From contig NZ_CAKZNK010000144.1 in the NCBI RefSeq assembly GCF_937129525.1, forward strand, positions 1 through 54,760: a DNA stretch of 54,760 nucleotides, given 5' to 3'. This document shows positions 46,360 through 54,607 of the stretch, piece by piece. The translations under genes were made by a program, and so were the position numbers. How positions within the stretch are numbered: the stretch's first letter is position 1; every line of letters begins with the position of its first letter. The stretch comes from an uncultured Chloroflexus sp. Lineage in GTDB: Bacteria; Chloroflexota; Chloroflexia; Chloroflexales; Chloroflexaceae. The notes under the pieces are model-generated. The model had not been told where the DNA came from and ran no database searches. It saw only the letters and a list, made by a program, of their open reading frames with translations.

Positions 46360-47577
46360 TCAACGGGCGACTTCAAGCCGCGACAACAGACGATCCAGTT
46401 CAGCCAGGGTTGATGCTAATCCTTCCGGCGCAGTATGCAACGAGCCACCCGTTACCAGCGCCGCGCGCACCAGGTGCGGATTATCGCCGGCCATCTCCAG
46501 GTTTCGCAAATCTTGCCGGATCCGCTCATCGGTGATCGAAATGCCGTGGCGGGCCATCATTGTCCGATAATACGGATAGTGATCACACAAATGACGCGCC
46601 ACGCTCTCGAATCCGTGACGGGCAATCGTCATACGAGTGCGAAAGCGCATCGTATTTTCGGCAAACATCGTTCGATCATGCCGCGATGGCTCGATCAGAA
46701 TAATATCAACCTCAGGGTGCCGGCGCCGAACCTGCTTGATGTGGTAGTGCAAACCGGCGTGAATAAAGGTGCGAAAGACCTGATTTCCGATGCGCTGAAT
46801 GCCTTGATCGCTGATCGCCGCGCCGGGCGGATGACGACGATTGTCAAACGGCACCATCGGATTGATACAAACGATCAACTCTGCCCCACGCTCAATGGCC
46901 ACGTCGAGACTGGCCGTGCCACGCAGGCCACCATCGATATAATCACGGTCACCGATCCGTACCGGACGGTAAAAGATGGGGATGGCGGCTGATGCGCACA
47001 CGGCGAGCGAAATCGGGACATCTTCCAACGGCGGCAAGCCAAACACTGCCCGCTCGCCAGTATCGAGATCGGTCGCGATGATAGCCAGTTCTCGATCCAG
47101 GTCGGTAAAACGATTCGAGCGGCCAGGCTGTTCGAGCGCTACTCGCAGATAGCGTTCAAGGGCCTGTGAGTCATATAGACCGGTCGGCAAACCCACAGCC
47201 AGGGTCTCGATCAGATCGAGTAAAGAAGCTTCACTTCCTTCACGCAACCAGCGCTGGATAGCATGCGCCAGCGCGCCAGGCAAATGAGCCGCCCGCCGCA
47301 ACAAATCGGCCAGATTCAATTGGTAGAGATGGTGGGGTTCGAGCTGATCGATCCCGAGCAGCGAACTCTCGAGCACGCTAATCAGCGTGCGCGGTGACAT
47401 ATTGTTAGCGAGGCAGGCATTAATCAATGCCCCAGCACTGGTGCCGACGTAGATATCAAATTCGTTGACAGAGAGATGTTCCAGTACCTGATCGATCGCG
47501 CAGAGCGCGCCAATTTCGTAGGCGGCGCCGGCGACACCACCACCTGCCAGAACCAGAGCCGTCGTGCTGCGATGCAT
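46360..47577 (-). CDS. Patatin-like phospholipase family protein
   Basis: 405 residues. The oxyanion loop LAGGGVAGAAYEIG (10-23), nucleophile Ser47 in GTSAG and Asp215 in YIDGG make the Ser-Asp dyad of patatin lipases. It hydrolyses acyl esters of phospholipids or related lipids in the cytosol or at the inner membrane face; no signal peptide. GAGGCAGG precedes the ATG. It is co-transcribed with the glycosyltransferase gene and lies 33 bp after phaR. Some patatin-like proteins bind PHA granules, which would fit the neighbours, but this is inference. Confidence 0.92.
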   Translation of the reverse strand: MHRSTTALVLAGGGVAGAAYEIGALCAIDQVLEHLSVNEFDIYVGTSAGALINACLANNMSPRTLISVLESSLLGIDQLEPHHLYQLNLADLLRRAAHLPGALAHAIQRWLREGSEASLLDLIETLAVGLPTGLYDSQALERYLRVALEQPGRSNRFTDLDRELAIIATDLDTGERAVFGLPPLEDVPISLAVCASAAIPIFYRPVRIGDRDYIDGGLRGTASLDVAIERGAELIVCINPMVPFDNRRHPPGAAISDQGIQRIGNQVFRTFIHAGLHYHIKQVRRRHPEVDIILIEPSRHDRTMFAENTMRFRTRMTIARHGFESVARHLCDHYPYYRTMMARHGISITDERIRQDLRNLEMAGDNPHLVRAALVTGGSLHTAPEGLASTLAELDRLLSRLEVAR

Positions 47578-47610
47578 AGCCTGCCTCTTTGCTACTATGT
47601 TCTGAACACT

Positions 47611-48138
47611 TCAACGCCGGCGCAGTAACTGCTCAACTGTTCTGGCCAGGGCATCAATTTGAGCGTGAAGCCGCTCAACATCGTTGCGCGTGGGCACGTC
47701 AGCTATTCGATCGGCAAGCTGGTTGCGCGCGTCACGAGCAAACTCTTGTCGCAAAAGAAGCCTGCGCCAGCGATCGGCTTCTTCAGGCGACAATTCGCCT
47801 TCGTTCACCAGCACATCGATGCGCCGACCAATTTCAGCCTCGATCAGATCGTCTCCACCGAGCGAACTGAAGAGAGTGCGCCGCAGCGTCGTCAGGGTAT
47901 CGCCGCCAACCTGGATCAGACCGGTTAGCAGATTGGTCGGCAGCGGCGAGTTGCGACCGCGGGCCTGCAATACAACCTGCGCCAAAATATTGGCCGTAAT
48001 ATCGTCGCCGGTTTCGTTGTCGAGTACCTGAACCGTTTCGCCCTCTTGCACCAGCCGGGCAATGCCGTCGAGCGTGATATAACGCTTCTGATTGGTATGG
48101 TAGAGTTTCCGATTAGCGTATTTTTTGATGACATGCAT
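47611..48138 (-). CDS. phaR: PHA accumulation regulator PhaR
   Basis: 175 residues. The conserved start HVIKKYANRKLYHTNQKRYITLD is the PHB/PHA DNA-binding domain (N-terminal 65 residues), and a helical, coiled-coil-like C-terminus follows (DVERLHAQIDALARTVEQLL). In Ralstonia and Paracoccus PhaR binds PHA granules and represses its own gene and the phasin gene. Here the phasin-like gene lies directly upstream. The ATG at 48138 follows GAGGGCGG; the frame opens further upstream (48267) but that part overlaps the promoter region. Confidence 0.92.
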   Translation of the reverse strand: MHVIKKYANRKLYHTNQKRYITLDGIARLVQEGETVQVLDNETGDDITANILAQVVLQARGRNSPLPTNLLTGLIQVGGDTLTTLRRTLFSSLGGDDLIEAEIGRRIDVLVNEGELSPEEADRWRRLLLRQEFARDARNQLADRIADVPTRNDVERLHAQIDALARTVEQLLRRR

Positions 48139-48228
48139 GGTATTGCCGCCCTCAGCCGAACCAGGCAACGAGATCAGGTTTCCGTTTTGCCTCACTTTCG
48201 GCGTGGATGAAGTAGTATCAGCGGCAAT

Positions 48229-48244
48229 TATAACACGCTGCGCC
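48229..48244. promoter_or_regulatory. phaR promoter with PhaR-type operator
   Basis: On the minus strand GGCGCAGCGTGTTATA runs into TGTTATAAT, a perfect extended -10 box. The 16-mer matches the site at the phasin promoter at 14 of 16 positions, suggesting autoregulation. Confidence 0.55.
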
Positions 48245-48245
48245 A

Positions 48246-48283
48246 AAACGCCGGCAACTGCGGACAATGCCGCAGCGCCGGCG
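48246..48283 (-). terminator. Terminator after the phasin-like gene
   Basis: Nested arms GCCGGCG/CGCCGGC and CTGCGG/CCGCAG (48249-48283) form a long GC stem with a 6-base loop, followed on the minus strand by TTTT. It lies 18 bp past the phasin stop. Confidence 0.75.
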
Positions 48284-48300
48284 TCAACAAACCTGACCAG

Positions 48301-48780
48301 CTACTTATCGCCACCCTCTTCCTTCGCCTCGCTGCGAGCGCGGCTGCGGCTCGGCGTCTCTTGAGCGCGGCGCAGTTCTTCAACACGAGCGGCCAACTGG
48401 GCAATCTTGGCGCTCAGCTCATCGATGTCGCGCTTGGATGGGATATTGAGCCGGTTGAGGAACTGCTCAAAACCGGTTTCAACCTGCGCGGTCAGATTAT
48501 TCAGATTGGCCTGCACTTGATCGGCCTGAGGCATCGCCGTCTTGCGGAAGCGCTCAGCAGCCTCTTCGAACAGCTTCTGCGCATCTTTCTGCGCCAGCTC
48601 ACCCCGCTCAACCAGCCGGTTGAGGAATGCCTCGGCCTCCTCGCGGCTGAGCGCAAAAGCGCCGATCCCGGCCAGCATCAGCTTACGCACAATTTCGAAG
48701 ACTTGTACGCTCGGATTGACCGGTGGCGGTGTTTCGTCAATCTGGCGGACGTTAACCTCAATCTCTTCAACCGTCGTCAT
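48301..48780 (-). CDS. Phasin-like PHA granule-associated protein
   Basis: 159 residues. The region IVRKLMLAGIGAFALSREEAEAFLNRLVERGEL matches the amphipathic helix of the PHA granule-associated / DUF1640-like phasin family. A C-terminal coiled coil (IDELSAKIAQLAARVEELR) and a charged tail follow. It probably coats polyhydroxyalkanoate granules. AGGAGG precedes the ATG at 48780. Operator-like sites shared with phaR and the acyl-CoA dehydrogenase gene lie upstream. Confidence 0.85.
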   Translation of the reverse strand: MTTVEEIEVNVRQIDETPPPVNPSVQVFEIVRKLMLAGIGAFALSREEAEAFLNRLVERGELAQKDAQKLFEEAAERFRKTAMPQADQVQANLNNLTAQVETGFEQFLNRLNIPSKRDIDELSAKIAQLAARVEELRRAQETPSRSRARSEAKEEGGDK

Positions 48781-48817
48781 AAGAGCCTCCTGCTCTATGC
48801 TTGTATGGCCTGTTATT

Positions 48818-48827
48818 ATCATAGCAC
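48818..48827 (-). promoter_or_regulatory. Extended -10 promoter of the phasin-like gene
   Basis: On the minus strand TGCTATGAT with -10 TATGAT at 48818-48823. No clear -35 box. Two palindromic sites lie 30-75 bp upstream. Confidence 0.5.
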
Positions 48828-48852
48828 AGTCTACCAGGTTTCGGTAGCCGTA

Positions 48853-48893
48853 TAACGCAGCGCGTTACAGACTCGAATATAACACACTGCGTC
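48853..48893. promoter_or_regulatory. Two operator-like sites upstream of the phasin-like gene
   Basis: TAACGC-AGC-GCGTTA (48853-48867) is a perfect palindrome with a three-base centre. GACGCAGTGTGTTATA (minus strand, 48878-48893) matches the phaR site at 14 of 16 and the acyl-CoA dehydrogenase site at 13 of 16 positions. Confidence 0.6.
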
Positions 48894-48958
48894 ATGAAAG
48901 TCAATGCCAGAAAAGTTGCCAGCAGGCAAGCTTTGGTACTAACCACACCACCATCGAT

Positions 48959-49402
48959 CTACGCTGTCGCCGGCACATCCCACACGAAATGGAAGCTGCT
49001 CAGCCGCATGCCTTCTCGCTCGTAGAAACGGTGCGCATCTTTGCGCCACACCCCGGAATCGAGATGAAGCTGGTCGCAGCGTTCGGCGACGGCCTGCTTC
49101 TTCAGCCAGGTGAGCAGTGCGGCGCCATATCCGCATGAGCGACAATCAGAGCACGTAACCAGATCATCAACGTAAAGAAACCGGCCCCAGGCCAGATTTT
49201 CGCTTACCCGGAAGCCGGTCACTGCAACAACCTCGCCGGCAACCCAAACCGCAGCAAGGTGATAGCCCTGCGCCATCTGTTGGCGAATGCGCGCAACGAA
49301 GGTCGCTTCCTCCAGGTGAGGACGAAGTTCGCGCATTACCGGATAGCAGGCGGCAATCTCATTGTCGGCGGTTGCCAGAACGATTGACAGGTCAGGATGC
49401 AT
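48959..49402 (-). CDS. GNAT family N-acetyltransferase
   Basis: 147 residues with the GNAT fold order: VAVTGFRVSENL (beta strands), LYVDDLVTCSDCRSCGYGAALL, where RSCGYG is the acetyl-CoA pyrophosphate loop, and a C-terminal DSGVWRKDAHRFYEREGM helix-strand. It transfers an acetyl group to an amine. The substrate is unknown. GGAG precedes the ATG. It is monocistronic. Confidence 0.9.
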   Translation of the reverse strand: MHPDLSIVLATADNEIAACYPVMRELRPHLEEATFVARIRQQMAQGYHLAAVWVAGEVVAVTGFRVSENLAWGRFLYVDDLVTCSDCRSCGYGAALLTWLKKQAVAERCDQLHLDSGVWRKDAHRFYEREGMRLSSFHFVWDVPATA

Positions 49403-49546
49403 CTGAATTACTCCGCTTACAAGAGAACAGGAATACGCTTAATGCAGTCTCTATCTGCGCCAAACATAGCCTCAACCAGGGGTAGCAAAGCGCGCATGGA
49501 TCACTGCGAATCGATACCAACGAGGAAAGAAGAAAGGTGTTGCACC

Positions 49547-50854
49547 TTATGCCTGTTCGCTGGCGCCAACATCATCGCGGTAGGTACGTCCCGGAAACCG
49601 GATCCGTTCCGCGTTGATGATTGCCCTCCCGCGAGCGCCGGCCAGGGTTGCGCCTGACGCCACCACAACCACGACGTGCCCACCGGTTAAATACAACCCA
49701 CCGCTGCCGCCACCAAATAAGCGATCGCGCCGGGCGGGATCGTAGCGCAAAATGAACGGCGACTCGGTCTGATCATGAAAAACCAGCACCCCCTCTTCGA
49801 CCTCACTGATTCCTTCAACGGCAGCGTTGATCGGGTAGTGATGGGGATACCCCTGAGTTACCAGCGCCAGGGCGACAGTCGCCTCGTCGCGCCAGCGCAA
49901 TGGCGGCAGATGATGCAATCGCCGCGCAATGGCCGCCTCGAAATAGGAGGCCAGATCGTCGATCATCCGCGGCAAGACGGCCTGCGCTTCCATATCGCGC
50001 AGACTACAACGCAAGCCGATGATCCGCGGGCCTTGCGCGCCGATGATATAATCAACGCCGATTATGCCCCAGTAGGGCAGTTGTTCACGCGCGATGGCTG
50101 CCATCAGCGGCTGCATGATGTGACGCTCCAGATAGGCCTTCAGCTTATGGGCATAGGTTGAATTGCTGGTCATGGCGCCCATCGCTGGCGCCGGCGGACT
50201 GTCAGGCTGTGGCCCCATGCCGTCATAGATACGCGCTGGTAACAGCGAAATGAGATGACTGCCATCGGTGATCGCGGAAAAGCTGACCTGTGGCCCGGCT
50301 ACGTGTTCCTCAATCACCACCCCGTGGCTACTCCCCTCTACAGGTCGCGAAACGAACAACGCGCGCAATGCCTCCAGAGCGGTGTAGCGGTCGTGGTACA
50401 CGCCTTCGCCAGAAGCCGGATGGTCGCCGCGCAAGACGACCGGTAATCGTTGCGCGGCGAGATACTTTTCGGCCATCGGCAGACTGGTAAAGCACCGTCC
50501 TGCCGGCGTTGGCAACTGATAGCGCAGGAGTAGCTCTTTGGCGTAGCAGCGACTCCACTCGATCCGGGTACTACGTTGTGAAGCGCCGCACACACCGATG
50601 TGCATGCTCACAACCTCATCAACCAGTCCGGCCCAGAGCGGTTCGCTACCGGCAGGCACGATCAGATCGACTCCTTCGTTAAATGCCCATTGCGCGACCT
50701 GCGCCGGTTGTAAGGGATCGAGATCGACCTGGGGCGCGATCTGGCACGCGCCGCCATTCCCCGGCGCAACCAGTACATCAGCAGTCGGGCTGGCAAAGAG
50801 TTTCCAGACCAGCGCGTGGGCGCGCCCATCATTGCCGAGAACCAGTATTTTCAT
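49547..50854 (-). CDS. PurD-like ATP-grasp protein with lost metal and ATP ligands
   Basis: 435 residues, aligning along its length with phosphoribosylamine-glycine ligase. Key residues are changed: the N-terminal GREHAL is GRAHAL (10-15). The ATP-loop lysines are Arg142 and Glu150 (LRGDHPASGEGV). The Mg ligands of the EFN-RFGDPE box become Gly280 and Arg282 (IGLRCSLRDMEAQ), and the usual MGAYSPAP is MGAMTSNS. It is probably inactive as a GAR synthetase or has changed function; a normal purD is expected elsewhere. It is the third gene after fchA and folD, 48 bp downstream, a one-carbon/purine context. Confidence 0.85.
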   Translation of the reverse strand: MKILVLGNDGRAHALVWKLFASPTADVLVAPGNGGACQIAPQVDLDPLQPAQVAQWAFNEGVDLIVPAGSEPLWAGLVDEVVSMHIGVCGASQRSTRIEWSRCYAKELLLRYQLPTPAGRCFTSLPMAEKYLAAQRLPVVLRGDHPASGEGVYHDRYTALEALRALFVSRPVEGSSHGVVIEEHVAGPQVSFSAITDGSHLISLLPARIYDGMGPQPDSPPAPAMGAMTSNSTYAHKLKAYLERHIMQPLMAAIAREQLPYWGIIGVDYIIGAQGPRIIGLRCSLRDMEAQAVLPRMIDDLASYFEAAIARRLHHLPPLRWRDEATVALALVTQGYPHHYPINAAVEGISEVEEGVLVFHDQTESPFILRYDPARRDRLFGGGSGGLYLTGGHVVVVVASGATLAGARGRAIINAERIRFPGRTYRDDVGASEQA

Positions 50855-50902
50855 GCCTGCATTGCCTTACTGGAGCGTGTGCGTTACCTGTCAAAGCTGC
50901 GC

Positions 50903-51760
50903 TCAGATCCCCAATCGAGAGCGTGTTGCTTTGATCAGGTTTTGCATGAGCATCATGTTGGTGACCGGGCCAGTGCCGCCGGGCACCGGCGTGATCGCGC
51001 CGGCAACTTCAACCGCCGCCGCAAAATCGACATCGCCGACCATGCTGCCATCGGCTAACACGTTTGTGCCGAAGTCGATGACAATTGCCCCGGGTTTGAT
51101 CATATCAGCAGTGATCAGACCGGGCCGACCGGCAGCAGCGGCTACAATGTCGCACTCCCGCAAAACTGTGCCTAAGTCGGGCGTGCGCGAATGACAGATA
51201 GTGACAGTTGCATCAGCCTGGAGCAGCAAGAGAGCCATCGGGCGACCGACGATAGCCGATCGACCAACCACAGCCGCTCGCTTACCCCGCACTTCGATCC
51301 CGTAACGGCGCAATAGCTCCATCCCACCAGCAGGTGTATTCGGGGTAAGCGCAGGCCGGCCTTGCGCCAGCAAGCCGGCATTAATGGGATGGATACCATC
51401 GAGATCTTTTTCCGGCGCGAGACAATGCAACACTCCATCGAGTGATAAACCGGCGGGCAATGGCAATTGCAACAAGATGCCATCAATCCGGTCATCTCTG
51501 CTTAAACCGGCAACCGTTGCTTCAAGATCAGCCTGTTCGGTCACCGCCGGCAACGCAATGGCCCGACAGGCCGCTCCCAGTGCCTGACAGAGTCGATCAA
51601 TGCTGCGCACATAACGGGTCGCTGCGGGATCATCGCCTACCTGAACAACGGCAATGGTAGGAGGACGATCGATTTGCGCCCGCAGTTCGCCAATCTGGGC
51701 GGTAACTTCGGCGCGTAGCTCTTGCGCCAGCGCGCGACCATCCAGGATTTGGGCACTCAT
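50903..51760 (-). CDS. folD: Methylenetetrahydrofolate dehydrogenase FolD with Lys-to-Ile change at the catalytic position
   Basis: 285 residues, aligning without gaps to E. coli numbering through the active site: Tyr50, Gln98 (LLQLP) and Asp121 (PEKDLDG) are in place. The catalytic Lys54 of the YVxxK motif is Ile (YVRSI). The NADP-binding part is intact ([44 protein letters not shown]). In the human enzyme this lysine is needed for cyclohydrolase activity, while some substitutions keep dehydrogenase activity. It overlaps fchA by ATGA and is co-translated with it. Confidence 0.93.
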   Translation of the reverse strand: MSAQILDGRALAQELRAEVTAQIGELRAQIDRPPTIAVVQVGDDPAATRYVRSIDRLCQALGAACRAIALPAVTEQADLEATVAGLSRDDRIDGILLQLPLPAGLSLDGVLHCLAPEKDLDGIHPINAGLLAQGRPALTPNTPAGGMELLRRYGIEVRGKRAAVVGRSAIVGRPMALLLLQADATVTICHSRTPDLGTVLRECDIVAAAAGRPGLITADMIKPGAIVIDFGTNVLADGSMVGDVDFAAAVEVAGAITPVPGGTGPVTNMMLMQNLIKATRSRLGI

Positions 51761-52395
51761 GCCACCATCCTTCCCCGGACGATGGTGACGATACCGTCAA
51801 CTTCGTCACCAAGCCCGATCAGCAGATCTTGCAACTGGGCGCGCGTTTCACGCACAAAGACCTGATCTTCCAGGGCCGCCAGATTGATCTCGACATTGAG
51901 CGCGGCGCTCTGCACGGTGGCGCGCACCAGCAAGACGGCCACACCGACATCGCTCACTACCAGCCGGGCGCAATTGCTGGCCAGCGTTGTGCAGAGTGGC
52001 AGGAGCGCAGCCGCAGCCTGGGCCACTCGCAGCGGTACCTCGGCTGCCAGCCGGGTAATCTGCTGGATTGCCGCTTTACGGGTTGCCGCATCGGCTTCAG
52101 TTGTGCGAGGCAGCTTGTACGCGGCAGCCAGCCGGTTAAAGATGGCAATATCTTCGTCGGCCAGCCGTTGCAATTCAGCTCGCAACTGCTCAGCCTGGGC
52201 ATGAATAGCGCGCAACTCATCTTCAACCTGGGCAAATTGTGGTTTGCCGATCGTCAACTCACATACCATACTCACCAGACCAGCCGCCATTGCGCCGGTC
52301 AAGGCCGCTACGCTGCCACCGCCGGGGGTGGGCGCGCGCGAAGCCAGAGCATCGAGGATAGCGCCGAGCGGCTGTTGCATTAATGATTCTGACAT
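51757..52395 (-). CDS. fchA: Cyclodeaminase/cyclohydrolase family protein (FchA-like)
   Basis: 212 residues, the C-terminal domain of formiminotransferase-cyclodeaminase as a free protein. [11 protein letters not shown] at 21-31 is the family signature, and helices follow throughout. Stand-alone members convert methenyl-tetrahydrofolate to 10-formyl-tetrahydrofolate (FchA) or act on formimino-THF. No hut genes are nearby and folD overlaps it, so methenyl-THF cyclohydrolase is the better reading. GGGAGGCGAC precedes the ATG at 52395. It is first in the fchA-folD-purD-like operon. Confidence 0.88.
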   Translation of the reverse strand: MSESLMQQPLGAILDALASRAPTPGGGSVAALTGAMAAGLVSMVCELTIGKPQFAQVEDELRAIHAQAEQLRAELQRLADEDIAIFNRLAAAYKLPRTTEADAATRKAAIQQITRLAAEVPLRVAQAAAALLPLCTTLASNCARLVVSDVGVAVLLVRATVQSAALNVEINLAALEDQVFVRETRAQLQDLLIGLGDEVDGIVTIVRGRMVA

Positions 52396-52452
52396 GTCGC
52401 CTCCCTGAGCTGGACAAACTCATGGTAAGAACGCTCTGTGACGTTTGCCCTC

Positions 52453-52480
52453 ATTATAGCTGATCGGTAGTACCAGCCAA
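52453..52480 (-). promoter_or_regulatory. Promoter of the fchA-folD operon
   Basis: On the minus strand TTGGCT (52475-52480) and TATAAT (52453-52458) are separated by 16 bases, about 60 bases before the fchA start. Confidence 0.7.
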
Positions 52481-52604
52481 CGAGCCATACCGGCAGCATG
52501 AGTGTGCCGGGTATGGCGCTCTTTACCACCATTGCCGCAAAGTTGCATATAATATCCGACAGAAGCATGGTATTTTTACCTGTGCTGCAATCAGGATTGC
52601 GCCT

Positions 52605-53729
52605 ATGTGGCCCACCACCTCGCAGATTATCATCTTTAGCGGCGAAGCGAGCGCTTTTGCCGCTACCGCTACCGCAGCAGCTTCGGCTACCAAAGGTCAA
52701 TACACTCTCCTTGCCAGCCTGACTCCCATCCATGCCTGCGCAGCGCTGTTGGGAACCACGCTCGCGATCCAACCGGCAACGATTGCGCCGAGCCTCGATC
52801 TTTGGACGTTCAACCCACTGGTCGATCTGAGCGCAACCTGGGATGAATTGCGTTCTCGGGTCAGGTTACCCGGTCCGCCAATTGACGGCAACGATCTGCC
52901 CTTACTACCGGGTCTCGAACTCTTTCTGGCAGTGTATCGTCTGGCTGTGCATGCGCGACGCGGTTATCAACTGATCTGTGTTGATGCCGGTTCACCTGAT
53001 GGTTTGCTTCGCGCGCTGGCAGTGCCCGATACCTTCCGCTGGCTGATGCGCCAGCTCTTTGGTCTTGACCGCGGTCCCGGGCAATCAAGCGATTCGCTGG
53101 CCCGGGCTGCTCTACCGGCCAATCTTCTGCCATTCGAGCAGATCGGGCAGATGCAAGAGGCGCGGGTGCAGTTCGAGCAACTGCGCGATGCCGCGCTCGA
53201 TCCGACGCGGGTGCGCGCGCGGTTAGTCATTCGTCCTGATCAGGCCGGCTTGCGGGCCGCAACCCTGTATGCGCCGGCACTGCCACTCTTTGGACTTAAT
53301 CTCGATGCGCTGATCGTTGGCCCGCTATTACCTGATTCCGGAACTCCAGATCCGCTGAGCGCACTTATTCAAGAGCAGGCTGGCGCGCTGTCCGCTGTAA
53401 GCGCGCGCTGGCCAAACTTGCCCCTCTTGCGCCTGCCCCTGAGTTCCACCCCGCTGGAAATCACTCGCCTGGCAGCGATTGGGCAAGATTTACTCTATCC
53501 GCCAGTACCGAAACCGCCGCCGATTGGATATGGCGCGCCTGACCACGCTTCTCTCAGCCTGTTACTACCCGGCGTTGCGCGCGACGATCTCAGTATCAGC
53601 GTGAGTGGTGACGAGTTAATCGTCTCGCTCGGGACATACCGACGACATCTGCTCTTGCCGCCACCATTGCGGGGAGTGCCGATCCGTGCCACGCGCGAGG
53701 GAGATCGGCTGACCATTCAGCGACGGTAA
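52605..53729 (+). CDS. ArsA/Get3-family protein without a P-loop, with Hsp20-like C-terminal domain
   Basis: 374 residues. The N-terminal strand, segment and helix (SQIIIFSGEASAFAATATAA) occupy the place of the ArsA P-loop GKGGVGKTT, of which only the first Gly remains. The switch sequence STDPAHSL is ASLTPIHAC. The C-terminal 70 residues (LSLLLPGVARDDLSISVSGDELIVSLG) match the ArsA_HSP20 domain. It is therefore a pseudo-ATPase that may bind a partner ATPase or client protein. The ATG at 52605 lacks a strong ribosome site. It diverges from the fchA operon. Confidence 0.8.
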   Translation: MWPTTSQIIIFSGEASAFAATATAAASATKGQYTLLASLTPIHACAALLGTTLAIQPATIAPSLDLWTFNPLVDLSATWDELRSRVRLPGPPIDGNDLPLLPGLELFLAVYRLAVHARRGYQLICVDAGSPDGLLRALAVPDTFRWLMRQLFGLDRGPGQSSDSLARAALPANLLPFEQIGQMQEARVQFEQLRDAALDPTRVRARLVIRPDQAGLRAATLYAPALPLFGLNLDALIVGPLLPDSGTPDPLSALIQEQAGALSAVSARWPNLPLLRLPLSSTPLEITRLAAIGQDLLYPPVPKPPPIGYGAPDHASLSLLLPGVARDDLSISVSGDELIVSLGTYRRHLLLPPPLRGVPIRATREGDRLTIQRR

Positions 53730-53809
53730 CCGTTCCAAGGCCTGAAACTGTTTTGCGATTATGTTGCCTGTTGAGCGAAGCAACCTGCTTTTGCTGCAAA
53801 GAGGAGATT

Positions 53810-54607
53810 ATGGCTCGCACAACCACAGATTTACGCAACCTGACCGCAGTGATCACGGGAGGCAGTCGCGGGATCGGGCGCGCAATCGCCGAGGCATTGG
53901 CGCGGGCAGGGGCACAGGTTGTCATCTCGTCAGCCAATGCGACCAACCTGGCTGAAGCCGAACGCACTCTGCAAGCTGCCGGCCTCAATGTGAGTGGCGC
54001 GCGGTGCGACGTGAGCAACCGCGCTGAAGTGGAAGCGCTGGCTGCCACTGCGGTTGAGCGTATGGGCCGCATCGATCTGTGGGTTAACAATGCCGGCATT
54101 TCCGGGCCATTCGGCTATGCGCTCGATGTGCCGCCGGAAGCCTGGGAACAAGTCATTCGGGTGAATCTGCTCGGCACGTACTACGGCTGCCGGGCTGCGC
54201 TGCCGTACATGATAAGACAGCGCAACGGTCAGATCATCAATCTGTCCGGCGGTGGCGCTAAACGCGCTCAACGCTTTCTCTCGGCGTATAGCACCTCGAA
54301 AGCGGCCATCGTTCGCCTGACCGAAGCCTTCGCTCGTGATTACCAGGATCACCCATATTTGCGCTTTAACGTGCTCACTCCGGGGATGGTGCCTACCGAC
54401 ATGATCAACCACTTCGAGACTGTCGGCCCGGGCGGAGAGGCTATCAAACAACTGCCGCGCGTCTTGCGCATCTTCGGCACCACTGCTGAAGAGACGGCAG
54501 AGCTGGCATTGCGCATCGTGCGGGAAGGAAAGAGCGGGCAGATCTTCGAGGTCATGCCGCGTCATCGCGCGATCTGGCGGCTGATCAAGGCTGCTCTACG
54601 CCGGTAA
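53810..54607 (+). CDS. Short-chain dehydrogenase/reductase
   Basis: 265 residues, classical SDR. Cofactor motif TGGSRGIG (16-23), NNAG (93-96), catalytic Ser in INLSGGG, Tyr160 and Lys164 (YSTSK). The segment after the active site is TPGMVPTDM. Cofactor preference is unclear; Ser40-Ser41 after the second strand may suit NADPH. GAGGAG precedes the ATG at 53810, whereas the longer frame from 53753 has a Cys-rich N-terminus and no ribosome site. The 153 bp to the window end show no gene or clear element. Confidence 0.93.
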   Translation: MARTTTDLRNLTAVITGGSRGIGRAIAEALARAGAQVVISSANATNLAEAERTLQAAGLNVSGARCDVSNRAEVEALAATAVERMGRIDLWVNNAGISGPFGYALDVPPEAWEQVIRVNLLGTYYGCRAALPYMIRQRNGQIINLSGGGAKRAQRFLSAYSTSKAAIVRLTEAFARDYQDHPYLRFNVLTPGMVPTDMINHFETVGPGGEAIKQLPRVLRIFGTTAEETAELALRIVREGKSGQIFEVMPRHRAIWRLIKAALRR

